Source: Verrucomicrobiota bacterium (GTDB lineage Bacteria; Verrucomicrobiota; Verrucomicrobiia; Methylacidiphilales; UBA1321). From it: a stretch of 64,000 nucleotides of DNA. Positions 34,340-43,133 of this stretch are shown one piece after another; positions within the stretch are counted from its first letter, which is position 1; the number at the start of each line of letters is the position of its first letter. The stretch lies in the NCBI GenBank assembly GCA_013285645.1, contig JABDHJ010000001.1, positions 68,537 through 132,536 of the forward strand, in the 5' to 3' direction. The position numbers and the translations under genes were made by a program. The notes below the pieces were generated by a model. The model made no database searches and had not been told where the DNA came from. It saw only the letters and a list, made by a program, of their open reading frames with translations.

Positions 34340-35200
34340 ATGAAAAATTACATACTTCCTGGGGCTCTATCACTTGCACTTTGCGGTATAGCAATGGCCG
34401 ATACTGCAAATTCGACGGCACCTTCTTCGACTGCTGGGCCGGATAGTCCGAAAGCGTCCGCGAAGTCACAAGATCCGAAGGAAATCACCCCTGTTTTGGC
34501 CGAGCCGACTAAATCCACTTCCCCATTCAGGTTTGATATTGGTGTTCCCGCCTGGTCATCGGCCATTGTCGGTACCACCGGCATCAAAGGTTTTTCCGGT
34601 CATATCAATGTTCCCTTTTCTACCTTGTGGGATCATGTCGATACGGTTGTTCCTCTTGCGTTGGATGCCCATTACAACAAGTGGGGATTTCATATCGATG
34701 GTCAGTACGTAAAATTGTCCGAACATTTCCAGACGGATGAAATTCTGTTTAGTTCCGGCACATTGACCATGGAACAGGCGTTCGCGAATTTTAATCTTAA
34801 TTATCAAGTTCTGGATACTGACCGTTGGAACGTCGAATCATCCATCGGCGGACGGTATAACTATCTCTCGCTTGCAGGAACTTTGCAGACCAAGCATCCG
34901 TTAATCGTTCCCAATAAGGATGAGAGCGGTAACACTTCTTGGGTTGATCCGATCATTGGAACCAATGCAACCGTTCACATCTACAAACCCTTTTCCCTTC
35001 AAATGCTGGGCGATGTCGGCGGCTTCGGCGTGGGCTCACACATCACCTATCAGTTTTACGGTGGAGGGAAGATCCAGATCGCCAGGTATTTCTATACCGA
35101 ACTCGGATATCGCTACCTTTACACAAATTATTCCTCCGCCGGTAACACTTACAATGTTGCCATGAAGGGCCCCCAAATCACCTTTGGTGCGAATTTCTAA
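34340..35200 (+). CDS. Outer-membrane beta-barrel protein
   Basis: A 286-residue protein with a signal peptide (MKNYILPGALSLALCGIAMA), a Thr/Ser/Pro-rich linker (about residues 22-60), and then alternating-pattern beta strands (LALDAHYNKWGFHIDGQYVK, FYTELGYRYLYTNYSS). It ends ITFGANF with a terminal Phe, the usual signature of barrels inserted by BamA. Outer-membrane location is well supported. Its ligand is not. It precedes two lipoprotein genes on the same strand, but with gaps of 200 and 125 bases, so co-transcription is uncertain. Confidence 0.82.
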   Translation: MKNYILPGALSLALCGIAMADTANSTAPSSTAGPDSPKASAKSQDPKEITPVLAEPTKSTSPFRFDIGVPAWSSAIVGTTGIKGFSGHINVPFSTLWDHVDTVVPLALDAHYNKWGFHIDGQYVKLSEHFQTDEILFSSGTLTMEQAFANFNLNYQVLDTDRWNVESSIGGRYNYLSLAGTLQTKHPLIVPNKDESGNTSWVDPIIGTNATVHIYKPFSLQMLGDVGGFGVGSHITYQFYGGGKIQIARYFYTELGYRYLYTNYSSAGNTYNVAMKGPQITFGANF

Positions 35201-35344
35201 CGCGTGCAATAGGGTGATACCGATACATGCAAAATGGAATTCGGAATCCATCCTCATTGATGGTGCCCGATTTTTTAACGCATCACCTCCTTCTCTTTCC
35301 CCAAAGGGCAATACTAAGTAAAGAACCCCGGAGGAAGGCGCCGA

Positions 35345-35393
35345 CCCGCGCTCGACGATCGCGGGCTACCCCTAAAGCCGAAGCAAGCTTCGG
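35345..35393 (+). repeat. Pair of palindromes resembling a dispersed intergenic repeat
   Basis: CCCGCG-N9-CGCGGG (35345-35365) is followed by CCGAAGC-AA-GCTTCGG (35378-35393). The first sits in GC-rich DNA unlike its AT-rich surroundings, as REP-like intergenic elements do. I saw no second copy in this window. Confidence 0.45.
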
Positions 35394-35418
35394 AGAATTA
35401 AACCCAAGAGATTAAATT

Positions 35419-36129
35419 ATGAAAATCAAATCTCAATTATCTATCCTAGCGGGCTTGCTTGCCTTATTGCTTTCCGGCTGCGCCACCACCGACGTCAGCA
35501 ACCGCGAAGAACTCGTGACCGGACCTCTTCCACGACCTGCCACCATCTGGGTTTATGACTTTGCCGCCACTGCCTCTGATGTGCCGACCGACTCTGTGCT
35601 TGTTGGCGAGGATTTGGATACGACGCCCCAAACTTCCGGACAAATTGCCAAAGGAAGGAAGTTGGGTAGCCAGATTGCGACGGACTTGGTCAATGAAATT
35701 AACGCAATGGGAATGACGGCTCAAAAGGCTTGGCCGGGAATGACACCGCAGGTGAACGACATTGTTATCCGAGGTTATCTCCTCTCCGTTAATCAGGGCA
35801 GCACAGCCGCCCGAGTCATGGTCGGATTCGGCGCAGGGAAATCATCACTGAGCACGCTGGTGGAAGGCTTCCAAATGACGCCTCAAGGCCTGCGTCGACT
35901 TGGCGACGGCGATGTCAATGCCAGCGGCAACGATAGCCCCGGCATGGTGCTGGGCGTGGCCACCTTTCTCGTCACGAAAAACCCGGTGGGGTTGATCGTC
36001 AATGCCGGAGTGCAAACCTATGGCGAGGCGAGTGGCAGCGACACACTGAGTGGACGGGCCAAAGCAACGGCCAAGAAAATCGGCGAGGTGCTTAGGAAAC
36101 GGTTCCAAGGACAAGGCTGGATTAATTAG
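35419..36129 (+). CDS. DUF4410-family lipoprotein
   Basis: A 236-residue protein with a lipoprotein signal (LLALLLSGC, lipidated Cys at about residue 21). The body (TIWVYDFAATASDVPTDSVL, then KLGSQIATDLVNEINAMGMT) and the Gly-rich middle (VMVGFGAGKSSLSTLVEGFQ) match DUF4410 proteins, periplasmic or outer-membrane lipoproteins of unknown function. ATG 35419 is preceded by a weak AGAG. A strong hairpin terminator follows. Confidence 0.85.
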   Translation: MKIKSQLSILAGLLALLLSGCATTDVSNREELVTGPLPRPATIWVYDFAATASDVPTDSVLVGEDLDTTPQTSGQIAKGRKLGSQIATDLVNEINAMGMTAQKAWPGMTPQVNDIVIRGYLLSVNQGSTAARVMVGFGAGKSSLSTLVEGFQMTPQGLRRLGDGDVNASGNDSPGMVLGVATFLVTKNPVGLIVNAGVQTYGEASGSDTLSGRAKATAKKIGEVLRKRFQGQGWIN

Positions 36130-36143
36130 ACTATGAAGAGTTG

Positions 36144-36167
36144 GGCTGCTTCCAATCGGAAGCAGCC
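36144..36167 (+). terminator. Strong hairpin after the DUF4410 gene
   Basis: GGCTGCTTCC (36144-36153), loop AATC, GGAAGCAGCC (36158-36167): a perfect 10-bp stem starting 15 bases after the stop. No T-run follows, so it may be a terminator of the weak-tail type or an RNA-stabilising end. Confidence 0.5.
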
Positions 36168-36254
36168 TCGCTGAAGCCGGCTTGTTCCCCAATTCTCGTT
36201 CTTAGTAGTTTACCAAAAATTAGAATCTCAAAACTCATCTAGAATCTACGACTC

Positions 36255-36686
36255 ATGAAAAAGGAACGCTTTCTCGGTTTCACTATGAAGTCCCGCGCGT
36301 GCCAAGTCCTGGCGCTTACGACCACGGTTGTTCTTTTGGCAGGATGTCATAAATCTGATTCTACTTCTCAAACCGCAAAGTCGGACGCGGCTCAATCAGA
36401 CACCAATGCTGCCGCGAGCACCACTACTCAGCCATCCACTCCAGATCAGCAGCAGCCGGCAACCGCAGCTCCAGCCCAATCCGCCACACCATCGACAACC
36501 GATGATGCGACTCAGCAAGCTTCCATCGCTGCGATCAGCACCCAGTTTCAATGGCCCCGCACCTACAAGGATGGTGCAACGACGCTGTTGATGTATCAGC
36601 CAGAAATTGAAAAATGGAATGGCTTCGATTTTCAAGCCCGCTTTGCCCTCAAAGGAACTGCCACCAAACAGTCAGAGGTTTGCTGA
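36255..36686 (+). CDS. Lipoprotein, probably C-terminally truncated
   Basis: A 143-residue lipoprotein: signal with ALTTTVVLLAGC, then a Ser/Thr/Gln/Ala-rich linker of about 60 residues, then FQWPRTYKDGATTLLMYQPE and IEKWNGFDFQARFALKG. That last part looks like the first strands of a domain I know from longer proteins that are often found with DUF3300 genes (W-P-R...Y-Q-P-x-I-x-x-W). The frame stops just after it, overlapping the end of the minus-strand gene by 15 bases, so the 3' part has probably been lost. ATG 36285 is an alternative start. Confidence 0.6.
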   Translation: MKKERFLGFTMKSRACQVLALTTTVVLLAGCHKSDSTSQTAKSDAAQSDTNAAASTTTQPSTPDQQQPATAAPAQSATPSTTDDATQQASIAAISTQFQWPRTYKDGATTLLMYQPEIEKWNGFDFQARFALKGTATKQSEVC

Positions 36687-37115
36687 CAAAGTCGGGAATT
36701 GATGGAGCGCTATCTCTGGGCGCTTGTCGAGATCAAGCTCTTTCCTGAGCCACGCAATTGCTTCGGCTCTGGTATGGACCACAATAGCTTTCCAGCCGAG
36801 ATCTTCGGAGAACGAGTGCCAATAACTTGATATTTCGAAAGCGAGGGGATCGTGTGCAATGATGGCCACGAGCGCGCCGGGCGTCAGCGCTGCCGTCCTT
36901 CGCTGTATCTCAACTATCAGGTGGACCTCGCCAGGGGTAACACGCATTTCTTCTATTTCGGAAAAATCAACCAATGCGTAAACCAGTCTGCACAAGCGCA
37001 ATTCGTCCCGGCTAAATTCCCTTGCCACAGTCAGGATCTCCGGGCCTGTGACAACGCCACGACCCGTCTTGAGGACGCCTCTGCCCCCGTCGATATAAAG
37101 GGATGTGTAGGGCAT
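36672..37115 (-). CDS. STAS/SpoIIAA-like small protein
   Basis: A 147-residue cytoplasmic protein. The alternating strands and helices (LVYALVDFSEIEEMRVTPGE, then LVAIIAHDPLAFEISSYWHS) and the C-terminal helix (RAEAIAWLRKELDLD) resemble SpoIIAA-like STAS-fold proteins of unknown role. It lies just downstream of the histidine kinase gene on the same strand with a gap of 71 bases, so it may belong to the same transcription unit. Confidence 0.6.
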   Translation of the reverse strand: MPYTSLYIDGGRGVLKTGRGVVTGPEILTVAREFSRDELRLCRLVYALVDFSEIEEMRVTPGEVHLIVEIQRRTAALTPGALVAIIAHDPLAFEISSYWHSFSEDLGWKAIVVHTRAEAIAWLRKELDLDKRPEIALHQFPTLSANL

Positions 37116-37186
37116 GGATTATGTGTTACGCCTACCGCCACTCATTCATAAAGCACCTGTTACATCGTTTGTCTGCCACGCAAAGG

Positions 37187-39106
37187 CTATTTCTCATCAA
37201 GAATCATCCGAAGGGTCTTGAGCAAGGTTGCCGCGGTATAGGGCTTGGTTAGGAAGCGCTTTGCTCCTGCGCCTGAATATGGAGCAGCACCTTCATTCGC
37301 GCCGAGTCCACTGGCCGAGATAATCCTGACTCCGGGGTTGATTTTCAAGAGAGCTTGAATCATAGGGGCTCCTCCCAGGACGGGCATCATCATGTCGGTG
37401 AGAACAACCGCGATTTTGCGCTGATGACGGACATACTGGGCCAAAGCCTCCACCCCATCCGAGGCCGTGATGACTCGATAGCCGAAAGCTTTCAACGTCT
37501 GGCTTGTCACCGTGCGGATCGAAGCTTCGTCGTCCACCAGCAATACGGTTTCGCCCTTGCCCCTGGGCAATTTCACTTCTTCGATCTCCCCTTTGTTCGC
37601 CTCATCCGAGAGTTCCGTGGCCGGGAAATAGACGTGAAAAACCGTTCCTTTTCCTCGTTCACTATAAACGTTGATCAGGCCACCGTGACCCTTGACGATG
37701 GCCATGACCGTGGACAGGCCGAGACCGGTGCCCTTGTTCAATTCCTTGGTGGTGAAGAATGGCTCAAAGATCTTGTCCAGAATTTCAGGCGGTATGCCCA
37801 TCCCTGCGTCGGTCACACTAATCTTCACGTATCGGCCCGGCTTCGCCTGGATGTTCATGGCGGCGTAGTGTTCGTCCAACACACAATTCTCGACGTTGAT
37901 GCGCAAGTCACCGCCGTTCGGCATGGCATCCCGGGCGTTGACACAAAGATTGAGCAGCACCTGGTGCACTTGAGTCGCATCGCCCAGGATCGTCCAAGTA
38001 TCGTGAGGCGCGGATAAATCCAGTCGAATGTTTTTTGGAAAAGTATCCTTGATTATGTGCGCAAGATCGTTCAGCAGGTGTTTCGGTTGAATCTCGATTC
38101 GCTCACCTTCAACACCGCGGGCGAAGGAAAGGACTTGCCTCACAATATCGGCGCCTCGCTGGGCGCTGACACCGATCGTCTTGAGAAGTTTTGCGGCCTT
38201 TTTATCGGGTACCGACTTCTTGAGCAGGTCGATCGATATAATGATGGGCGCCAGGATATTATTGAGATCGTGGGCAATGCCGCCGGCCAACGTGCCTATG
38301 CTTTCCATTCGTTGCGCACGCAGGAACTGGCCTTCGATCTTCTTTTTTTCCGTGATGTCCGTGTTGATGCCCAGCACCGATTTCGGGTTTCCCTCCTTGT
38401 CCCGGATCAACGTCCAGCGCGACGCGATGATCAGTTCCTCCCGGTTCTTGTTGAGTTGCCGAAGTTCCCCGGACCATTCTCCCGTGGCGAGCATCCGTTG
38501 ATTGAGTTCCTCAAATGCCTTCGGGTCGGCATAAAGGACTTCACCGATGTGCCGGCCAAGAACTTCCTCGCGCTTCCATCCATAAATGTGCTCCGCCCCC
38601 TGGTTCCAGTACAGAATCGTCCCTTCCAGGCTGCGGGCCACAATCGCATCCCGCGCCTTGTCCAGGAAAGCGGCTTGCTCTTCGACCTGCTCTTCGACCT
38701 TTTTGCGTTCGGAAATATCGATCCCCATCCCGATCACGCAATATTTGCCCTCAAACAGAATTCGCCTCCCGGTCAGGAAAAAAGGAAGGACCCGCCGGTC
38801 TTTGGTCACGAAGCCCGCTTCGACCCAGGCATCTCCCTTGGTAAAGGCTTCCTGCATTTTTTCGGCAATGAGCTGCTTTTCCTCAGCGGCGAAAAAATCG
38901 AGAGGATGTATCTTTGCGATTTCCTTGGCAGAGTAGCCGGAAACGCTTTCGAAGGAGCGGTTCCAGCGCAGAAATCGGCCCTGATCGTTGTAGAGGTAAA
39001 GGATGCCGGGCAGGCTATTAATCAGGGCATCAATGAAAAGCTTCTCCGTCTGCAGAAGTAGTTCCGCGTTCTTCTGTTTCGCTTTAATTCGAGGCGGGGG
39101 AGCCAT
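37187..39106 (-). CDS. Hybrid histidine kinase, PAS-PAS-HisKA-HATPase-receiver
   Basis: A 639-residue soluble signal kinase. PAS1 at about residues 25-135 ([20 protein letters not shown]), PAS2 at about 145-262 ([20 protein letters not shown]), HisKA with the phospho-acceptor His279 in GGIAHDLNN, an ATP-binding domain ([20 protein letters not shown], then [16 protein letters not shown]), and a C-terminal receiver with Asp571 in VLTDMMMP. No membrane span, so it senses a cytoplasmic cue, possibly redox or energy state through PAS. The FixJ-type regulator at 39535 is on the same strand and probably its partner. Confidence 0.92.
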   Translation of the reverse strand: MAPPPRIKAKQKNAELLLQTEKLFIDALINSLPGILYLYNDQGRFLRWNRSFESVSGYSAKEIAKIHPLDFFAAEEKQLIAEKMQEAFTKGDAWVEAGFVTKDRRVLPFFLTGRRILFEGKYCVIGMGIDISERKKVEEQVEEQAAFLDKARDAIVARSLEGTILYWNQGAEHIYGWKREEVLGRHIGEVLYADPKAFEELNQRMLATGEWSGELRQLNKNREELIIASRWTLIRDKEGNPKSVLGINTDITEKKKIEGQFLRAQRMESIGTLAGGIAHDLNNILAPIIISIDLLKKSVPDKKAAKLLKTIGVSAQRGADIVRQVLSFARGVEGERIEIQPKHLLNDLAHIIKDTFPKNIRLDLSAPHDTWTILGDATQVHQVLLNLCVNARDAMPNGGDLRINVENCVLDEHYAAMNIQAKPGRYVKISVTDAGMGIPPEILDKIFEPFFTTKELNKGTGLGLSTVMAIVKGHGGLINVYSERGKGTVFHVYFPATELSDEANKGEIEEVKLPRGKGETVLLVDDEASIRTVTSQTLKAFGYRVITASDGVEALAQYVRHQRKIAVVLTDMMMPVLGGAPMIQALLKINPGVRIISASGLGANEGAAPYSGAGAKRFLTKPYTAATLLKTLRMILDEK

Positions 39107-39449
39107 AGGGTATCAACGCATCCGTACGTGAATACCACCGGGACTTGGCCAATACCAGCAAGAAGGTCGCTTGTTCCGCGAAAAGCCGAGCGCCAGAAGC
39201 CAGCCCGCGAGTCACAAGCATGACTAAAATAAGTTGTTGATCCGCCGGGTATCGCACGACCAGGTGAACGTACTCGCGGGACGTGATCTTGATCGTCGTA
39301 TCGAGAAGGGAACGGCTATAGCCCAATCCCCGGTGACAAGTGGCAACAACATCAACCCAAAGCGCCTCAGCTTTGGCGCCAGCCAGGCGGCTGGCCGAAT
39401 TACACGGCTGGAATTCGCACTCGGTGGTGAAGAAGGAAGCGTTTGTCAT
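39084..39449 (-). CDS. Uncertain small protein between regulator and kinase genes
   Basis: A 121-residue frame fills most of the gap between the response regulator and kinase genes and overlaps the kinase start by 23 bases. It reads partly natural (FAEQATFLLVLAKSRWYSRT), but has no recognised domain. Another frame on the plus strand is equally long. The kinase has no clear ribosome site, so coupling to this frame would be sensible. I keep it at low confidence. Confidence 0.3.
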   Translation of the reverse strand: MTNASFFTTECEFQPCNSASRLAGAKAEALWVDVVATCHRGLGYSRSLLDTTIKITSREYVHLVVRYPADQQLILVMLVTRGLASGARLFAEQATFLLVLAKSRWYSRTDALIPYGSPASN

Positions 39450-39534
39450 GAGCGCATCATGACATCGCTGAAAAAGGATTCTAGTATGCCTTGGTATATG
39501 TCCGGCCCCGCACCGGGCGCGGTGCCCAGGGACA

Positions 39535-40152
39535 CTACCTTTTTGCCATCAGCTTTTCATACATTCTGACCAGGTCGGCCAGGGATTCGGCCCGCATTTT
39601 GTGCATGACCTTGCCCCGGTGAACCTTGATCATGATCTCGCTCGTTCCCAATTCACCGGCGATCTGTTTATTCAGGAGGCCGGCCACCACCCGCCCCATC
39701 ACCTCGCGCTCCCGGGGTGTCAGCGTCTCATACTTGTTGCGGAGGTCTTGTAATAAAGCCCTTTTCCGGCGCGCCACTTCGTCACGCCTAAGAGCCTGCT
39801 TGATCGCCACGATCAAGTTCTGGTTGATGTTGGGCTTTAAGAAAAATTCCACCGCCCCCGCCTTCATCGCCTGAACGGACATTGGGACATCACCGTGGCC
39901 TGTAAGGAAGATAATCGGAATTTCCCGATTTAGTTCGTTAAGGCGGCCCTGAAGTTCGAGGCCGGTCAGGTCAGGCAATCCGACGTCGAGTACCAAACAA
40001 CACGGAACTTCCGTTCGTTTCCGGGCCAGGAATTCTTGCGCGGAGCCAAACAATTCCACCTTCAGGCCCGCGGAGCTGATCAGGCTTTTCAAGGCACTAC
40101 GCATCAAAGCGTCGTCATCCACGACAAATACGATGGGTTTGGGCTCTGGCAT
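39535..40152 (-). CDS. FixJ/NarL-type response regulator
   Basis: About 205 residues from ATG 40152 ([20 protein letters not shown]). The receiver has the acidic pocket (VVDDD), the phospho-acceptor Asp in [12 protein letters not shown], the Thr in [10 protein letters not shown] and the Lys in EFFLKPN. The C-terminal LuxR-type helix-turn-helix is [20 protein letters not shown] then [17 protein letters not shown]. This is the FixJ/TodT class. It lies upstream of the hybrid kinase on the same strand and probably controls transcription in response to it. Confidence 0.92.
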   Translation of the reverse strand: MPEPKPIVFVVDDDALMRSALKSLISSAGLKVELFGSAQEFLARKRTEVPCCLVLDVGLPDLTGLELQGRLNELNREIPIIFLTGHGDVPMSVQAMKAGAVEFFLKPNINQNLIVAIKQALRRDEVARRKRALLQDLRNKYETLTPREREVMGRVVAGLLNKQIAGELGTSEIMIKVHRGKVMHKMRAESLADLVRMYEKLMAKR

Positions 40153-40206
40153 TGCAGTTCCTGGTGATAGCGCTGAACGGAAACAGAAAGGTCGCGACTG
40201 GAACAT

Positions 40207-40628
40207 CGTTCGAAACGGCCCAGCACCTCCCGCTATGATTCTCCACGACGGAGCGGCTAACTGACAAGCCTATACCCATGCTTCGAAACCCACCGCTTTA
40301 AACTGACACCAAAAGAAAGCGGGCAAGCATCTTTATAAAACCGAAAATATTCCCCTCCCCATTTCCTGAAATCCCTGGGAACCGACACCGACATTCAAAA
40401 ATAATAAAAGGCGCGTGGAGGGTAAAACTGCCGGTGAAAATACGTGAAGTGTACCTGATGAGTAATCCGGGATTACACTTGATTAACTCCATGAACAAGG
40501 CGGGATGCACTCTGAAAAGTGCTGTAATTTCGTTCGATTCCAACAGGGTGCAACTCCCATACGGCGACACTCTATTACCGCAGCGATCTTACATTTCGGT
40601 CGAGTATCATGCTATTCGGGTGCCTCTT
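40207..40628. other. Gap holding the second element-end repeat
   Basis: About 420 bases with no convincing gene; the minus-strand frame at 40298-40570 overlaps the repeat and looks random. It contains the copy at 40430-40535 described separately. A short palindrome, GCACT-N6-AGTGC (40507-40522), lies inside it. Confidence 0.5.
40430..40535 (+). repeat. Element-end sequence, copy 2
   Basis: Diverged copy of 32829-32932. It too ends in a T-arm-like sequence (GTTCGATTCC, from 40532), but the following bases do not match tRNA-Ser. It may be the scar of a related integrative element that used another tRNA. Confidence 0.65.
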
Positions 40629-41663
40629 TCAATCATTGGAAATAATGGTGAGATTGGCATCGGCGTCAGGAAGTGCTGCCTCATCGGTGACGACGATGGT
40701 GGTGCCGGGCGCGATAGCGTCGTAAAGCCTTTGGGCAAAAAGAGGGGTGATCCGCAAACGCCTGCTAAGCTCTTCCGTGGTCGTGGTGGTGCCATTTGAA
40801 TCGGTTGCTACTTCCATCCAACGGCGTGCGATTCTGTTTGGAATCAGGGTACTTGGTTTACCGGTGGTTCCTTCAAGAAGCGTATAGGTGTGATCACCGA
40901 GCGAACGCGAGCCCCGTATCTCCACAGTGCCACGTCCAATGAGAACACCGTTTCGGTAAGCGTACAGCTTATGATCGCTGGCGCTGATAAGGAAAGTAAC
41001 GGGGCCTTTGGTGCTTTTCTCAGGCATCCATTGATATTGATCCTTACCCAACGCCGGCAGTGTTGCCTCGGAAGTATCCTTGGGTGCTAACGCTAATCCG
41101 GGATTGGCCGTGAAGGCGGCGTTTGGCGACTTGTCGTTCGCGATGATGACCGTCCCGCCCATCTTGGTAACGGTGAATAGTCGCTCTGAAAAATCATAGG
41201 GGAGCCTGATGCAGCCCTTGCTCGCCGGATATCCCGGAAGTTTTCCGGCATGGAGGGCGATTCCTGTCCAGGTGAGCCGCTGCATGTATGGCATGGGCGC
41301 ATTGTTGTAGATGTTGGAGTAGTGCTCTTCCTTCTTTTGCAGGATTTCAAATACCCCCGTCGGAGTCGCCTTCTTTCCCGCTCCGGTACTAACCGTTGAT
41401 CGACCAATTTGAATTCCGTTTCGATAAACGACCATCACCTGCTTGGGAAGGCTGACAACAAGCACGACAGGACCGCGAGGAGAGAGTTCCGGTTTCCAAT
41501 AATATTCGCCCGGTTTCAGTGGGCCGGTTGCCTTGTTGGTTTCGATACCCACTGTATGAGCGCACAGAATTAAGGGTGTACCCATCAATACCAAAACGGT
41601 GGCTACGATTCGCAATGCCATCCGATGAAGGTTTAGTGCTGTCAACGAACTCCTCTTTGCCAT
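40629..41663 (-). CDS. L,D-transpeptidase (YkuD domain)
   Basis: A 344-residue secreted protein: signal anchor (ALRIVATVLVLMGTPLILCA), then a YkuD domain with LVVSLPKQVMVVYRNGIQIG and the active-site block IALHAGKLPGYPASKGCIRL, where Cys151 is the nucleophile and His the partner. The domain is followed by a second YkuD-like beta unit without the Cys (LISASDHKLYAYRNGVLIGR). These enzymes form 3-3 cross-links in peptidoglycan or attach proteins to it. A divergent DUF3300 gene follows. A role in envelope strength is likely. Confidence 0.9.
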   Translation of the reverse strand: MAKRSSLTALNLHRMALRIVATVLVLMGTPLILCAHTVGIETNKATGPLKPGEYYWKPELSPRGPVVLVVSLPKQVMVVYRNGIQIGRSTVSTGAGKKATPTGVFEILQKKEEHYSNIYNNAPMPYMQRLTWTGIALHAGKLPGYPASKGCIRLPYDFSERLFTVTKMGGTVIIANDKSPNAAFTANPGLALAPKDTSEATLPALGKDQYQWMPEKSTKGPVTFLISASDHKLYAYRNGVLIGRGTVEIRGSRSLGDHTYTLLEGTTGKPSTLIPNRIARRWMEVATDSNGTTTTTEELSRRLRITPLFAQRLYDAIAPGTTIVVTDEAALPDADANLTIISND

Positions 41664-41838
41664 GAAAGATTTAGCCTCGCTCTTTGCCTAATGGCGAAGT
41701 TAAAATCACTCGCTTTTCAACAATCACTTGTTTTCGCATCGACCGACTTCTCGAGAAATTTCTTCTTGGAGATCAATCCACCGAACGGGTAATAAGTTCG
41801 CGAATCCTTTAAGCGCCAACACAACGAAATTAAAATTT

Positions 41839-43074
41839 ATGATGAGAAACCTCAAAATAACCTGCCTGGGAACAGCCGTATTTTCTTTAATCGTCAGCGG
41901 GATACCTCTCCCGGCCCAAACCGACGCGCCCGCTGCGCCTGTCTCCGCTGAGCCGCAGGTCGCCAAATTATCGGACACAGACTTGGATACACTTCTCGCG
42001 CCCATAGCGCTCTATCCAGACCCGCTCCTCGCTCAAATTTTGCCGGCCTCAACGGAACCCGGCGATATCGTCATGGCGGCTCGGTATATTGCCTCTGGGA
42101 AAGACGCATCCAAAATCGATGCTCAACCTTGGGAAGAAAGCGTCAAGGCCTTGGCTCATTATCCTGACGTTCTTAAAATGATGGATTCCAAATTGGATTG
42201 GACCACGCACTTGGGGGAAGCATTCATCGCCCAGCCGGAAGATGTTTTTAATTCGGTGCAGCGGTTGAGGGCAAAAGCGCAGCAAGCCGGAAATCTGAAA
42301 GAAACTCCTCAGCAAACCATCGTGGTTGAAAAGGAAGTGATCAAGATCATGCCCGCCGATCCGCAGGTTATCTACGTTCCACAGTATCCGCCGGAAACCG
42401 TGTACGTCCAGCAACCGGCAGACGTAGTCACACCGCTTATCACGTTTGGACTTGGTCTGGCGATGGGAGCCTGGATTCACAACGAATTGGATTGGCATAA
42501 CCACGGCGTCTATTACCACAACAACGGCTGGCATGGCGGCCATTACAGTGGCGGTGGAAACAACATCAACATTGATAACAGTAACAATATCAATATCGGA
42601 AACGGTAATGGTAATAACATCGGGAACGGAAACCGTCCCGGCAACGGGAATGGTGGTGGCTCTGCATGGAAACCTCAACAGCGTCCCTCTCAGTTGCCCT
42701 CCTATGGTAATACTGGAAACCGGCCCGGTAACGGTGACAACGGGATAGGAAACGGAAATCGTCCGAACGGAGGCAACGGCAACGGAATCCAGCGACCGAA
42801 TAATAAGCCAACGCAATTGCCAGCCAACGGCAATAACCGGCCTTCGAGCGGAGGAGGCCAAAACCGACCCAGCCAGCGGCCCCAGCAAAGACCTTCTACA
42901 CTGCCCACTCAGGCAGGAAATCGTCGAAATGGAGGAAACCAGTTCCAGCGCGAATCTTCAAAACCCATGCAATCCATGGGCAACCGTGGAGGAGGAAACA
43001 GATCTAATGGGGGTGGGCGTGCCGCAGGCGGTGGAGGAGGCCGATCGGGTGGCGGTGGCCTCGGTCGCGGATAA
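41839..43074 (+). CDS. DUF3300 protein with Asn/Gly-rich tail
   Basis: About 411 residues from ATG 41839. Signal peptide (TAVFSLIVSGIPLPAQ), then the DUF3300 domain (DTLLAPIALYPDPLLAQILP, AHYPDVLKMMDSKLDWTTHL, VIYVPQYPPETVYV), a hydrophobic stretch (TFGLGLAMGAWIHNE) and a low-complexity tail of Asn, Gly, Pro and Arg (about residues 250-411). Exported; function unknown. The tail is likely disordered or sticky. The gene leads a plus-strand cluster with the two DUF1254 genes. Confidence 0.88.
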   Translation: MMRNLKITCLGTAVFSLIVSGIPLPAQTDAPAAPVSAEPQVAKLSDTDLDTLLAPIALYPDPLLAQILPASTEPGDIVMAARYIASGKDASKIDAQPWEESVKALAHYPDVLKMMDSKLDWTTHLGEAFIAQPEDVFNSVQRLRAKAQQAGNLKETPQQTIVVEKEVIKIMPADPQVIYVPQYPPETVYVQQPADVVTPLITFGLGLAMGAWIHNELDWHNHGVYYHNNGWHGGHYSGGGNNINIDNSNNINIGNGNGNNIGNGNRPGNGNGGGSAWKPQQRPSQLPSYGNTGNRPGNGDNGIGNGNRPNGGNGNGIQRPNNKPTQLPANGNNRPSSGGGQNRPSQRPQQRPSTLPTQAGNRRNGGNQFQRESSKPMQSMGNRGGGNRSNGGGRAAGGGGGRSGGGGLGRG

Positions 43075-43133
43075 TTCCATCAATAATGGAGCTGTCATCT
43101 CTCCTATTTTCTCAAGCTTACCTCGTACAAAAC

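Noticed and set aside
39234-39569. Plus-strand 111-codon frame between kinase and regulator genes
   Set aside because: It overlaps the end of the response regulator gene and has no motif.
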